A stretch of 64,000 bases of DNA from Acidobacteriota bacterium (GTDB lineage Bacteria > Acidobacteriota > Blastocatellia > Pyrinomonadales > Pyrinomonadaceae). The notes beneath the pieces were generated by a model, which made no database searches, was not told the origin of the DNA, and was given only the letters and a program-made list of their open reading frames with translations. Made by a program: the position numbers and the translations under genes. Location: the NCBI GenBank assembly GCA_019239425.1, contig JAFAZX010000062.1, forward strand, positions 1 through 64,000, written 5' to 3'. Positions 24,500-33,388 of the stretch are shown here, in pieces. Numbering within the stretch: position 1 is the first letter of the stretch; each line of letters starts with the position of its first letter.

Positions 24500-25882
24500 T
24501 CAGTCCACCCAGCGGACGCGGACGCCCGCGGCGAGGAGCGTCTCCTGGAGCTGCTTGTTGGGCGCGACGCGCGCGAACTGCGCGGTGCGCGCCCGCACCG
24601 TGAGGTTCTCGTCGGCGAGGTGCAGGTCTATGAAGACCTCGCAGTCGCCGGGGTGCGCCAACAGCGCGTCGGCGACCGCGTCCCCGACGCGCAGAACGTC
24701 GTCGCAGGTCTGGAACTCGATGACGAGCGCGTTGGCGCGCAGGCGCCCCGCGTAGGTCGGCCTGCCGTTCGTCATCGGCACGCGCGCCTTGTCGAGTAAG
24801 GTCACCTCGTCGCAGACGATGGTCAGGCCGCCCTCGCCCTCGCAGCGCCCCGTGGCGACGAGCATCGCGTCGTCGGCCGCGTCCCCGCCCTTCGTCTTGA
24901 AGGCCTCGGGCCAGAGCACGCACTTCACGCCCACGCCCGAGATGTCTTCGAGGCGGAAGTAGGCGTAGCGGTCGCCCTTCTTCGTGTTGCGCACGGTGAA
25001 GTCCGAGACGACGCCGACGACCTTCACACGCGAGTTCGGCTCGGCGTTCGCGAGTTCGGAGATGGGGAGGCAGTTGAGCTGCTCGATCTTCTCGACGAAC
25101 TCTTCGAGCGGGTGGCCCGAGACGTAGAAGCCGACCGCCGCCTTCTCGCGCGTGAGCAGCTCCTTGTGCGACCAGGGCGCGACGCCCGTCACGGGCAGCG
25201 GCGGCTCCTCGGCCTCCGTCTCGCCGCCGCCCGTCACCAGCCCGAACATGTCCACCTGCTTGCTGTCGCGGTCGCGGCGCGCCTTCGCCCCGCGCTCCAA
25301 GGCCCTGTCCACGCAGGCGTCCAGCCGCGCGCGCCAGGAGTGTATGTCCTCGCCCTCGGGCCGCAGCGAGTCGAAGGCCCCGGCGCAGACCAGGCTTTCG
25401 AGCACGCGCTTGCCCGACCCCTTCTCGCCGACGCGCTCGGCGAAGTCGAAGATGGAGCGGAAGGGCTTCTCCCGGCGCGCCTCGATGATGGCGTCCACGG
25501 CCGTCTGCCCGATGCCCTTGATGGCGCACAGTCCGTAGCGCACCGCGCGCTCGACCGGCGTGAAGCCCGGCCCCGACTGGTTCACGTCGGGCGGCAGCAT
25601 CTTGATCCCCTGCGCCCGCAGCTCCGACGCGTACTTGAAGATCTTCGCCGCGTCGTCGGTCACGTTCGTCATGACCGCCGCGTAGAAGTGCTCCGGGTAA
25701 TGCGCCTTCAGGTACGCCGTCTGGTAAGCGACGTGCGCGTAGGCTACGGAGTGGCTGTTGGCCGACAGCAGCCCGTTGACAAAATAGTTGTGGTGCGGCG
25801 CCCGCATCTCCATGTTGTAGGTCTTCTCGACCCCGCCGGGCGTCACCCGCACGATCTTTGTCTTCTTCACGTTCATAGACAT
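24500..25882 (-). CDS. dnaE: DNA polymerase III alpha, C-terminal part with split-intein C-half
   Basis: 460 residues. Residues 1-42 are an intein C-half: VRVTPGGVEKTYNMEM, then block F HHNYFVNGLLSAN ending in the splice-site Asn42, with Ala (not His) before it, as in cyanobacterial split DnaE inteins. Ser43 begins the extein: SHSVAYAHVAYQTAYLKAHY is the standard alpha-subunit continuation. Then come the helix-hairpin-helix YGLCAIKGIGQTAVDAII and an OB-fold (VKVVGVVSDFTVRNTKKGDR). Protein trans-splicing with the product encoded at 26663-29293 would restore a ~1185-residue polymerase. Its ATG overlaps the homing-endonuclease stop (ATGTCTATGA), so the three cistrons are coupled. Confidence 0.93.
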   Translation of the reverse strand: MSMNVKKTKIVRVTPGGVEKTYNMEMRAPHHNYFVNGLLSANSHSVAYAHVAYQTAYLKAHYPEHFYAAVMTNVTDDAAKIFKYASELRAQGIKMLPPDVNQSGPGFTPVERAVRYGLCAIKGIGQTAVDAIIEARREKPFRSIFDFAERVGEKGSGKRVLESLVCAGAFDSLRPEGEDIHSWRARLDACVDRALERGAKARRDRDSKQVDMFGLVTGGGETEAEEPPLPVTGVAPWSHKELLTREKAAVGFYVSGHPLEEFVEKIEQLNCLPISELANAEPNSRVKVVGVVSDFTVRNTKKGDRYAYFRLEDISGVGVKCVLWPEAFKTKGGDAADDAMLVATGRCEGEGGLTIVCDEVTLLDKARVPMTNGRPTYAGRLRANALVIEFQTCDDVLRVGDAVADALLAHPGDCEVFIDLHLADENLTVRARTAQFARVAPNKQLQETLLAAGVRVRWVD

Positions 25883-26685
25883 TCACCGAGCAGTTCGTAC
25901 TTCCTCGACAGGCGCGGCCCGCCGCCTTCGTAAAGGTAGCGCGCGATGCGCCGCACGTCCGAGCGATGCGACCACTGGACGTAGCGTATCGTGCCGTTCT
26001 CGTGGACGCGATTGTCCGAGATGTCGAGGCGGCAGATGAGCCACATCCGCACCTCCGCCACCAGCCGCTCGCTCCCGCAGAAGCCGACGAGCAACTGTCC
26101 GTCGGCGCGGCGGCTCGCCGTCCCGTCGCCGTCGAACAGGCCGCGGATGAGGTGCGGCATCAGGTCTTCCGCGAGGAGCGGCAGGAAGGTGCCGTGGCTC
26201 TTACGCGGGACGCCGCCGAAGCGCGCGAGGTCGTTCGCCATGCGGCGTGAGTGGCAGACCGCGCGGTACATCGGCTGATGTCGCTCCCCCTTCGGCTCGA
26301 TGCGCAGCACCGGGTGTTGCAGTCCGAGAAAGTTTCGGAACCCTTCGGCCGCCTCGCGGTCAATCATCTGCAATCCGACGACCGGCGACCCGACGCCCTC
26401 CGTCGCTTCGACTACATAGCCGTCCGTGATGAGAAGCCCGAGCCAGTAAGCCTTCTCGGCCGTGTCGCTGACGGCGAAGGCCGCCTCGTCGAAACTCTTC
26501 TTGTAGTCGGCGGGGCCGCCACGACGCCGGACGCCGTGACGTTCGAGCACGTCGTAGACGGTCTTCTTCGTCTTGAAGGGGATGCCCTTCAGGATTTCGC
26601 CCGCGCTCAGACCGCCGCGGTACTGCTCGACGATGAGGCCCTCGACTTCCGGCGTGAGCCTTTTATTCCACGCAGGATGCGGCAT
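25873..26685 (-). CDS. Free-standing LAGLIDADG homing endonuclease between dnaE halves
   Basis: 270 residues. Two LAGLIDADG-type helices are visible, AYWLGLLITDGYV (79-91) and HLIRGLFDGDGTA (178-190), each ending in the acidic residue pair that binds metal. Residues 10-55 look like a helix-turn-helix DNA-binding region (GLSAGEILKGIPFKTKKTVY). Its ATG lies 23 bp inside the end of the dnaE N-part and its stop overlaps the dnaE C-part ATG, so it is translated as its own protein in different frames. It probably cleaves an intein-less dnaE and spreads the element; this is inferred from family and position. Confidence 0.9.
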   Translation of the reverse strand: MPHPAWNKRLTPEVEGLIVEQYRGGLSAGEILKGIPFKTKKTVYDVLERHGVRRRGGPADYKKSFDEAAFAVSDTAEKAYWLGLLITDGYVVEATEGVGSPVVGLQMIDREAAEGFRNFLGLQHPVLRIEPKGERHQPMYRAVCHSRRMANDLARFGGVPRKSHGTFLPLLAEDLMPHLIRGLFDGDGTASRRADGQLLVGFCGSERLVAEVRMWLICRLDISDNRVHENGTIRYVQWSHRSDVRRIARYLYEGGGPRLSRKYELLGECL

Positions 26686-29293
26686 ACTCCGCGACCTCCG
26701 GCGAGAAGCTGAGTTCCAGCCCCCGTTCGATAATCTCCCCCAGGGGCAAGTACCCTTCGTCCGTGTGGAACTTGTGGTCGAGCGTGCAGCGGATGGTCAG
26801 GCCGTCCTCGGTCTCGATTTCGACGACCTCCTTCTCGCCCGTCTCGAACGCTTCGACGATCTCATTCACGAAGACCTGCTCGCCGTCGAAGCTGTAGGTG
26901 CGCGAGATGTCGGAGCGCCCCGCGGCGATGTCACGGATGGCTACCATCTCGCCCGTGTCGGCGTCTACGACTTCGGCGTCGCCCGTCAGGCAGCGGTTGA
27001 AACCGTAGTCCGCGAACTGGGCCATGAGGCGGAAGATTTCGCGGGCGGTCTTCTTGGGGATTTTGTTCCTGGAGCAGCCGGAGATGAACTTGTCCTCGTG
27101 GACGGCCATCTCCTCGCGCTTCTTCTTGCCCATCGCGCGGCGCATGAGGTCGGCCTCGCCCAGGGAGTAGCCGCCGAGCTTCTGGGCGAGCTGCATGATC
27201 TGCTCCTGGTAGACGAGGATGCCGTAGGTGTTCTTGAGGATGTCCTCCATCTCGGGCGTGAGGTACTCGACCGGCTTCTTGCCGTGGTAGCGGTCGATGA
27301 AGTCGTCCACCATCCCGCCGTCGAGCGGGCCCGGGCGGTACAAGGCGTTCAGGGCCGAGAGGTCTTCGATGGACTTCGGCCCGAGCTTGCGGCAGATTTC
27401 GGCCATGCCTTGCGACTCGAACTGGAAGACCGCGTCCGTGTGGCCCTTGGCGAAGAGGTCGTAGGTCTTGGGGTCGTCCTGCGGAACCTCCGCCCAGTCG
27501 ATGCGGCGGCCGTGCATCTCCTTAATCGTCCGGCAGCACTGGTCGATGATGGTCAGCGTGGTGAGGCCGAGGAAGTCCATCTTGAGCATGCCCGTCTTCT
27601 CAAGGTCGGACATCTCGAACTGCGTGGTGAACTCCTGCTTGTTGTTGACGGCGACGGGGATCAACTCTTCCAAGGGCTTCGGGCTGATGACGACGCCGGC
27701 CGCGTGCACCGAGGAGTGGCGCGCGCAGCCTTCGAGCCGCTTGGCGATGTCGATGACCTTCTTGACCTGCGGGTCGGACTCCACCGCCTGCTTGAGTTCG
27801 GCGACGGTTTCGAGCGCCTGGTCGATGGAGACGTTGCGGCCGCGGATGGGCGGCGGGATGAGCTTGGCGATCTTCTCGACGTCCGCGTAGGGCATGTCGA
27901 GCGCGCGCCCCACGTCCTTAATCGCGGCCTTCGAGGCCATCGTCCCGAAGGTGATGATCTGGCAGACCGAGTCGCGGCCGTAGAGCTGCGTCACGTGGTT
28001 GATGACCTCGGCGCGGCCGTTGACGCAGAAGTCGATGTCGATGTCCGGCATCGAGACGCGCTCGGGGTTGAGGAAGCGCTCGAAGAGGAGGTCGTACTGC
28101 AAGGGGTCTACGTCGGTAATCTCCAGGCAGTAGGCGATGAGGCTCCCGGCGGCGGAGCCGCGCCCCGGGCCGACGGGGATGTTTCGGTCTTTGGCGAACT
28201 TGATGAAGTCCCAGACGATGAGGAAGTAGCTGGGGAAGCCCATCTGCTTGATGGTCGCGATCTCGGTCGAGATGCGCTTTTGATATTCGTCGTAGCTGTG
28301 CTTGAGCGTCCCGTCCGCGAGCATCCTGTCCCAGAGGGTCTCGCGCCGCTTCTCGTAACCGTCGCGCACGACCTTCTCGAAGTACTCGTCCACGCCCATG
28401 TCGCCGAACTCGCGCGGGACGGGGTAGACGGGGAGCTGGTTCTCGCCCAAGGGGAGTTTGAGGTCGCACATCTCGGCGACCTCGACGGTGCGCGTGACGG
28501 CGTCGGGGATGTGCGCGAAGATTCGGGCCATCTCCTCGGGCGAGCGCACGTACCACTCGGGGCCGCCGAAGCGCATGCGGTTCGGGTCGCCCACGGTCTT
28601 GCCCGTGCCGATGCAGAGCATCACGTCGTGCGCCTCGAAGTCCTCTTTGAAGAGGTAGTGCGCGTCGTTCGTCGCGACGAGGGGGATGCCCGTCTTCTTC
28701 GAGAGCTGGATGAGGCTCTCGTTGATTCTGATCTGGTCTTCGAGTCGGTGGTCTTGGATTTCGAGGAAGTAGTTCCCCTTGCCGAGTATGTCCTCGAACT
28801 CGCCCGCGGCGCGCGCCGCCTCTTCGAGCCGGCCCTCCTTCAGGTGCTCCTGCGGCACGCCCGAGAGGCAGGCCGAGAGGCCGATGAGTCCGCCCGAGAA
28901 CTGAGCGAGCAGCTCGCGGTCGATGCGCGGCTTGCGGTAGAAGCCCTCGCGGAACGCCTTGGACGTGAGGCGGACGAGGTTGTGATAACCCTCCCGGTCT
29001 TTGGCGAGGAGGATCATGTGGTTGTAAGGCTTCCCGCCCTTCCGCACCTCGGACTTGTCCGAGCGGTGCCCCGGCGCGAGGTAGACTTCGCAGCCGATGA
29101 CGGGCCGAATGTCGTGCGCCTTCATCTCCTTGTAGAAGGAGACCGCGCCGTACATGTTCCCGTGGTCGGTCATCGCGCACGCCTTCATCCCGAGTTCCTT
29201 GACGCGCTCGGCGAGCGGCTTGATCTGGATGGCGCCGTCTAAGAGTGAATAGTCCGTATGAAGGTGCAGGTGCGCGTAGTCTATATTCGACAT
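26663..29293 (-). CDS. dnaE: DNA polymerase III alpha, N-terminal part with split-intein N-half
   Basis: 876 residues. It starts with the PHP domain (HLHLHTDYSLLDGA) and contains the catalytic Asp triad region SMPDIDIDFCVNGRAEV and the finger/palm motifs ALNALYRPGPLDGGMVDDFI. The extein ends at residue 767 with FADYGFNR. Cys768 opens a 109-residue intein N-half: CLTGDAEVVDADTGEM (block A) and TIRCTLDHKFHT (block B, T-x-x-H), ending with a stop after AASCVE. The splice point is between GFNR and SHS, four residues downstream of the cyanobacterial DnaE split-intein site. It is the replicative polymerase, so correct splicing should be essential unless another dnaE exists. Confidence 0.95.
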   Translation of the reverse strand: MSNIDYAHLHLHTDYSLLDGAIQIKPLAERVKELGMKACAMTDHGNMYGAVSFYKEMKAHDIRPVIGCEVYLAPGHRSDKSEVRKGGKPYNHMILLAKDREGYHNLVRLTSKAFREGFYRKPRIDRELLAQFSGGLIGLSACLSGVPQEHLKEGRLEEAARAAGEFEDILGKGNYFLEIQDHRLEDQIRINESLIQLSKKTGIPLVATNDAHYLFKEDFEAHDVMLCIGTGKTVGDPNRMRFGGPEWYVRSPEEMARIFAHIPDAVTRTVEVAEMCDLKLPLGENQLPVYPVPREFGDMGVDEYFEKVVRDGYEKRRETLWDRMLADGTLKHSYDEYQKRISTEIATIKQMGFPSYFLIVWDFIKFAKDRNIPVGPGRGSAAGSLIAYCLEITDVDPLQYDLLFERFLNPERVSMPDIDIDFCVNGRAEVINHVTQLYGRDSVCQIITFGTMASKAAIKDVGRALDMPYADVEKIAKLIPPPIRGRNVSIDQALETVAELKQAVESDPQVKKVIDIAKRLEGCARHSSVHAAGVVISPKPLEELIPVAVNNKQEFTTQFEMSDLEKTGMLKMDFLGLTTLTIIDQCCRTIKEMHGRRIDWAEVPQDDPKTYDLFAKGHTDAVFQFESQGMAEICRKLGPKSIEDLSALNALYRPGPLDGGMVDDFIDRYHGKKPVEYLTPEMEDILKNTYGILVYQEQIMQLAQKLGGYSLGEADLMRRAMGKKKREEMAVHEDKFISGCSRNKIPKKTAREIFRLMAQFADYGFNRCLTGDAEVVDADTGEMVAIRDIAAGRSDISRTYSFDGEQVFVNEIVEAFETGEKEVVEIETEDGLTIRCTLDHKFHTDEGYLPLGEIIERGLELSFSPEVAEYAASCVE

Positions 29294-29436
29294 GTCTGAC
29301 GATGACTCTTACGGGATGGAAGTTTTGACCCCTTGACTCGTCGGCGCGGGGGGCGCTCCGACGCATCGAGCGTGGTTTACGGTGCGAGAGGATAGCACAA
29401 AGCATGTGGATGAAAAGTCGCGGGCGGGAATTTATT

Positions 29437-29465
29437 TTTTCCACAGGCGGCGTTTCTGTGGAAAA
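29437..29465. promoter_or_regulatory. Inverted pair of DnaA-box-like sites between dnaE and recN
   Basis: TTTTCCACA at 29437-29445 and its reverse complement TGTGGAAAA at 29457-29465 both fit the TTWTNCACA consensus. With their flanking G/C they form a 10-bp dyad. A third weaker site (ATGTGGATGA) is at 29404. They lie in the divergent promoter region of dnaE and recN, suggesting DnaA-linked control; there is no dnaA, dnaN or AT-rich unwinding region nearby, so this is not an origin. Confidence 0.45.
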
Positions 29466-29484
29466 CTTTTCGGTGAGGTAAAAT

Positions 29485-29526
29485 GGGTGCCGGGTGCCGG
29501 GAAGAGAAAACCGGCACCCGGCACCC
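29485..29526. repeat. 16-bp perfect inverted repeat of GGGTGCC units before recN
   Basis: Arms 29485-29500 and 29511-29526 are exact complements, each made of two GGGTGCC-type units (7-bp period). It sits 31 bp before the recN start codon and would place a stable hairpin in the recN leader. Confidence 0.85.
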
Positions 29527-29556
29527 AGCGCCCAAACCCTGCATTTTGGAGGTCGG

Positions 29557-31257
29557 ATGCTCGCGCTCCTCAACATCTCGAACTTCGCGCTCATCAGCGA
29601 GCTGCGGGTCGAGTTCGGCCGCGGACTGAACCTTTTGACCGGCGAGACCGGCTCGGGCAAGTCGATCATCGTGGACGCGCTCGGCGTCCTCATCGGCGAC
29701 CGCTTCCCGTCGGAGCTCGTGCGCGCGGGCGCGAGCCACGCCTCGGTCGAGGGGCTTTTCACGCTCGGCGCGCACCCGCAGGTCGAGGCGATTCTCGAAG
29801 AGGCGGGGGTGGGGAGCCGCACGGGCTCGGGCGACGTGGAGCTGGTCGTGCGGCGCGAGCTTTCGGCCGAAGGGCGCGGCCGCGTCTTCGTCAACAACCG
29901 CCTGGCGACGCTCTCCCTGCTCAAAAACTTAAGGCCGATGCTCGTGGACATCCACGGGCAGGGGACGCAGCAGACGCTCTTCGACCCGGAGACGCACCTC
30001 GAACTGCTCGACGCCTTCGCGGACATCGCCGAAAGGCGCGAGCAGGTCGCCAACGCCTACCGGCGCTGGTCTGCGCTCAACCGCGAGCTTGAGGCGCTCC
30101 GCCGCGACGAGGCGGAGAAGTTTCACCTGACGGACGCGCTCCGTTTTCAGGTGAGCGAGCTTGAGGCGGCGCGCCTGTCCGCGGGCGAGGACGAGCAGCT
30201 GGAGGCCGAGCGGCGCCGGCTCGCGAACCTCGAGAAGCTGACGGAGCTGTGCTCGGACGCATACAACACGACGTACGAGGAGAGCGACTCGACGGTCGCG
30301 CGGCTGAAGCGCCTCGAGCGGCAGGCGGACGAGCTGTCGCAGTACGAGGCGTCTTTCAAGGGCTACACGGAGGGCATCGGCACGGCGCGGGTGGTCTTGG
30401 AAGACTTGAGCGCCTCTCTGCGCGACTTCCTCGACGGCCTGACCTTCTCGCCGGAGCGCCTGGCGGAGATCGAGAGCCGCCTGGCCGAGATCACGCGCCT
30501 CAAGCGCAAGTACGGCGGGACGATTGAGAGCGCGCTCGAACACTTCGAACGCTCGCGCGAGCGCCTGCGGCAGTTGGAGCACACGGACGAGCGCGCCGAG
30601 GAGGTGACGCGCGAGCTGGCCGCGGCGCGCACGGCGTACGTGGAGGTGGCGGCGCGTCTGCACAAGGCGCGCGTGAAGTCGGCCGGCGAGTTCCGGCGCG
30701 CCGTCGAGTCCTCTCTGAAAGAGGTCGCGATGGAGCACGCGCGTTTCGAGGCGCGCGTGGCCGCGCCGGAAGATGTCAGTTCCGAAGAGGCGGCGCGGCA
30801 GTTCACGGCCGCGGGCTTCGACCGCGTCGAGTTCTACTTCTCGGCGAACGCGGGCGAGCCCCTGCGCCCTCTGGCGAAGGTCGCTTCGGGCGGCGAGGCT
30901 TCGCGCATGATGCTCGTCCTGAAGACGAGCGCGAGTCCGGCGCGCTTCCCCCGCACCATCGTCTTCGACGAAGTCGATGCGGGGATCGGCGGTCGCGTCT
31001 CGGAGGCGGTGGGCCTGAAGCTGAAGGCGCTCTCGGGCACGAACCAGGTGCTCTGCGTGACGCACCAGGCGCAGATCGCGCGCTTCGCGGACACGCACAT
31101 CCTCGTCGACAAGCACGAGCGCGCGGGCCGCACGGAGGTCGGCGTCCGGCCCTTAGACCGCCGCCGCCAGGTCGAAGAGATCGCGCGCATGCTCACCGGC
31201 GCGGAGATCACCGAGGCCGCCCGCCGCCACGCGCGCGAGATGCTGAAGACGGCTTGA
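29557..31257 (+). CDS. recN: DNA repair protein RecN
   Basis: 566 residues, an SMC-like ATPase of double-strand break repair. Walker A is TGETGSGKSIIVDALGV, the central third is coiled coil (Arg/Glu-rich, residues ~150-380) and the C-terminus holds the ABC signature ASGGEASRMMLVLK and Walker B IVFDEVDAGIGGRVSEAVGL. The start at 29557 has GGAGG 5 nt upstream (TTTGGAGGTCGG) and gives the conserved MLALLNISNFALI start. It is divergent from dnaE. A damage-inducible operator is not obvious, but a GGGTGCC hairpin and DnaA-box-like dyad fill the spacer. Confidence 0.97.
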   Translation: MLALLNISNFALISELRVEFGRGLNLLTGETGSGKSIIVDALGVLIGDRFPSELVRAGASHASVEGLFTLGAHPQVEAILEEAGVGSRTGSGDVELVVRRELSAEGRGRVFVNNRLATLSLLKNLRPMLVDIHGQGTQQTLFDPETHLELLDAFADIAERREQVANAYRRWSALNRELEALRRDEAEKFHLTDALRFQVSELEAARLSAGEDEQLEAERRRLANLEKLTELCSDAYNTTYEESDSTVARLKRLERQADELSQYEASFKGYTEGIGTARVVLEDLSASLRDFLDGLTFSPERLAEIESRLAEITRLKRKYGGTIESALEHFERSRERLRQLEHTDERAEEVTRELAAARTAYVEVAARLHKARVKSAGEFRRAVESSLKEVAMEHARFEARVAAPEDVSSEEAARQFTAAGFDRVEFYFSANAGEPLRPLAKVASGGEASRMMLVLKTSASPARFPRTIVFDEVDAGIGGRVSEAVGLKLKALSGTNQVLCVTHQAQIARFADTHILVDKHERAGRTEVGVRPLDRRRQVEEIARMLTGAEITEAARRHAREMLKTA

Positions 31258-31382
31258 AGAATTTGGAAGTTCGGCGGGCCGCTGCCCCGTTCGGAATCCG
31301 AAGGCGTAACTCCCGAATCCGGTAACCGCCACGGGGCCGCAGAGGCATTGCGAAAGCTTGCCTGGCATTCGGACAGGGCGTC

Positions 31383-31411
31383 TTGACAAGTGAATCTGAC
31401 GGGAATATTTT
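31383..31411 (+). promoter_or_regulatory. Putative sigma-70 promoter of the NACHT gene
   Basis: TTGACA at 31383-31388, 17-bp spacer, TATTTT at 31406-31411, about 80 bp before the NACHT start. It lies in a 235-bp spacer that otherwise shows only the local drop in GC content. Confidence 0.5.
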
Positions 31412-31492
31412 TGCCCGTCCTAGAAGTTACACCGACCGAGAAGCGTTATTTTCAGCGACCTCATTCAAGCTGTCCGCACGGGAGTGTCCTAA

Positions 31493-33388
31493 ATGATCAC
31501 GGAATATATTTTTAAAAAGCTGTTGGACGCCGCCTTGGATAAGGGGAAGAAGACTTTAGCCAACTCGGAGAGGTCGTTGGTCACCGTCAGGAAAGACATG
31601 GAAGAGGCCATCAGCCGTCACCTAATCTCAGTCAAGAATTGGGCGTCTGAAATCTCTTTTGCCGACCTGCACAAAGCTAAGGACACAAAAAAGGTATTCA
31701 TCCAGTTGGACCTGTTCGTATACCCGCGGCGGAAGAAGTTCAGCGTCACCGCTCCCATAAAAAGCATCCCCTTAAAGTCAATCTTCAAGTCCAAAAAACG
31801 ACACTTCATCATTCTCGGCCCTCCCGGGGCGGGCAAGACGACGTCGATGAAGTTCATCTGCCACAAGGTAATATTTGACGGCAGGTTCTACTCCAAGAGA
31901 ATCTCCTTCCCCATCTTAATTAAGTTCAGGGACCTGAACAGCGTTGCCGAGAACTCGCCCTCCTCACTCGTCATTGACCGGATCTATAACATACTAGGCT
32001 TGGTCATCGATTTCCCGCCGGAACTGAGTCTGGCTGAGACGGTCGAGGGGAGAGAGTACCTGAAGAAGATGGTCGTTCTTAATGTGCTGGACGAGTTGAA
32101 GGTCCTGCTGGTCCTGGAGGGGTTGGATGAGTTGGGAAGCGCCGAAAGGCGAGAGGACGTGTTGGAGGAGATCAGAGACCTAGCTCTTAACCTGGAGCAG
32201 GCGACTATAGTGCTGACGTCGAGGACCGGCGACTTCGTCTATTCGATTGACAACACCGCCGAGTTCGAAATCAGCCCCCTCACGCCGCAGCAGATATCGA
32301 AATTCTCGAACAAGTGGTTGGCGAACAAGCAGGTGGCGTCGGAGTTCCTCACCCAAGTGAACAGCTCGCCCTTTTACGACACCACCATCAGGCCGCTTAT
32401 TCTCGCTCACCTGTGTGCCATATTCGAGCGAGAAGGCAGAATCCCCGCCAAGCCAAAAACCGTCTATCGTAAAATTGTTAACTTGCAGTTAGAAGAGTGG
32501 GACCTCCAGAGGTCTGTCAGCCGCGTCTCTAAATACGCCAAGTTTGAGCCGGATCGCAAGTTTGAGTTCCTGTCCGACCTCGCATACAAATTGACCATAT
32601 CGAAAGGGGGAGCGATCTTCTCCAGGGACGACCTGCTGAGGGTGTACAAAGAGATTTATGACGACTACGGGCTGAAATATAATGAAGCCAAGCAGGTCGC
32701 CACCGAGATAGAAACTCATAACGGGTTACTGCTTCAAACCAGTTACACCGAGTTCGAGTTTGCGCATAAATCGCTCCAGGAATATCTCGCTGCGGAATAC
32801 CTCGTGCGACTGCCTAGCATCCCCTCCGAGCCGTCCGAACTCTTTAAACTGCCCAACGAACTAGCCATCGCAGTCAGTATTTCGTCGAAGCCGAGTGTTT
32901 ATTTTACGGAGTTGGTCTTGCAGAGGTTGTTACACAATGATCTTAACTCAGCCTTCCTCCACACCTTTCTGAATAGGTTGATTTCTGAGAAGCCGGATTT
33001 CAGTAAGAGCGTAAGATTAGGCTTCGCGGTGCTCGCGCTGCACAGTGCCATTATGGCGGCGGGACAAGGCCTCAGGGGGCGCCTGGGACGGATGATGGAA
33101 AGGGGCTCGGCCGCGGAAACGGTCTCGGACTATGACGCGGACGAACTCTTTGGAATGTCTTATTCTATGAGTTCGACGTTCAAAGTCTTATACCAGCTCA
33201 TCCCACTTGAGGAGACTCTCGAAACGATAGGGACGTGCTACAAGTATGACGGGCAGACGAGCCTGCTAATCGGCGGGTGGGTTGACATGTTCCTCAAGCA
33301 GAAGGACATCGAACAACTGGACCTGTTCAACCTCCCCGAATCTCTCTTGATATTACCGGACCTCGTCAGCCCCCCTCGACGCGCTTAA
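31493..33388 (+). CDS. NACHT-family STAND NTPase, candidate antiphage protein
   Basis: 631 residues. An N-terminal helical region (1-100, including KKVFIQLDLFVYPRRKKFSV) precedes the NTPase: Walker A ILGPPGAGKTTSMKFICHKV around residue 108, and the NACHT Walker B VLLVLEGLDELGSAERREDV around residue 204, with IVLTSRTGDF as sensor. A winged-helix-like region and the family-typical EFEFAHKSLQEYLAAEYLVR follow near residues 420-440. The C-terminal 200 residues have no recognised repeat sensor. The gene is much AT-richer than its neighbours and stands alone with its own promoter. Bacterial NACHT proteins include phage-defence NLR relatives; that role is inferred here. Confidence 0.87.
   Translation: MITEYIFKKLLDAALDKGKKTLANSERSLVTVRKDMEEAISRHLISVKNWASEISFADLHKAKDTKKVFIQLDLFVYPRRKKFSVTAPIKSIPLKSIFKSKKRHFIILGPPGAGKTTSMKFICHKVIFDGRFYSKRISFPILIKFRDLNSVAENSPSSLVIDRIYNILGLVIDFPPELSLAETVEGREYLKKMVVLNVLDELKVLLVLEGLDELGSAERREDVLEEIRDLALNLEQATIVLTSRTGDFVYSIDNTAEFEISPLTPQQISKFSNKWLANKQVASEFLTQVNSSPFYDTTIRPLILAHLCAIFEREGRIPAKPKTVYRKIVNLQLEEWDLQRSVSRVSKYAKFEPDRKFEFLSDLAYKLTISKGGAIFSRDDLLRVYKEIYDDYGLKYNEAKQVATEIETHNGLLLQTSYTEFEFAHKSLQEYLAAEYLVRLPSIPSEPSELFKLPNELAIAVSISSKPSVYFTELVLQRLLHNDLNSAFLHTFLNRLISEKPDFSKSVRLGFAVLALHSAIMAAGQGLRGRLGRMMERGSAAETVSDYDADELFGMSYSMSSTFKVLYQLIPLEETLETIGTCYKYDGQTSLLIGGWVDMFLKQKDIEQLDLFNLPESLLILPDLVSPPRRA

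Noticed and set aside
26573..29242. An 889-codon open frame on the plus strand opposite dnaE
   Set aside because: Antisense shadow of a GC-rich real gene with typical skewed Arg/Leu/Val composition; the minus strand has unmistakable DnaE motifs.
24500..29293. The three dnaE-region frames as one intein-containing gene broken by sequencing errors
   Set aside because: The endonuclease has its own start, and both junctions are overlapping start/stop pairs with clean intein ends. Two independent errors giving this layout are unlikely, though resequencing would settle it.
29437..29465. DnaA-box pair as an origin of replication
   Set aside because: No dnaA, dnaN, gidA or parAB and no AT-rich unwinding region are present.
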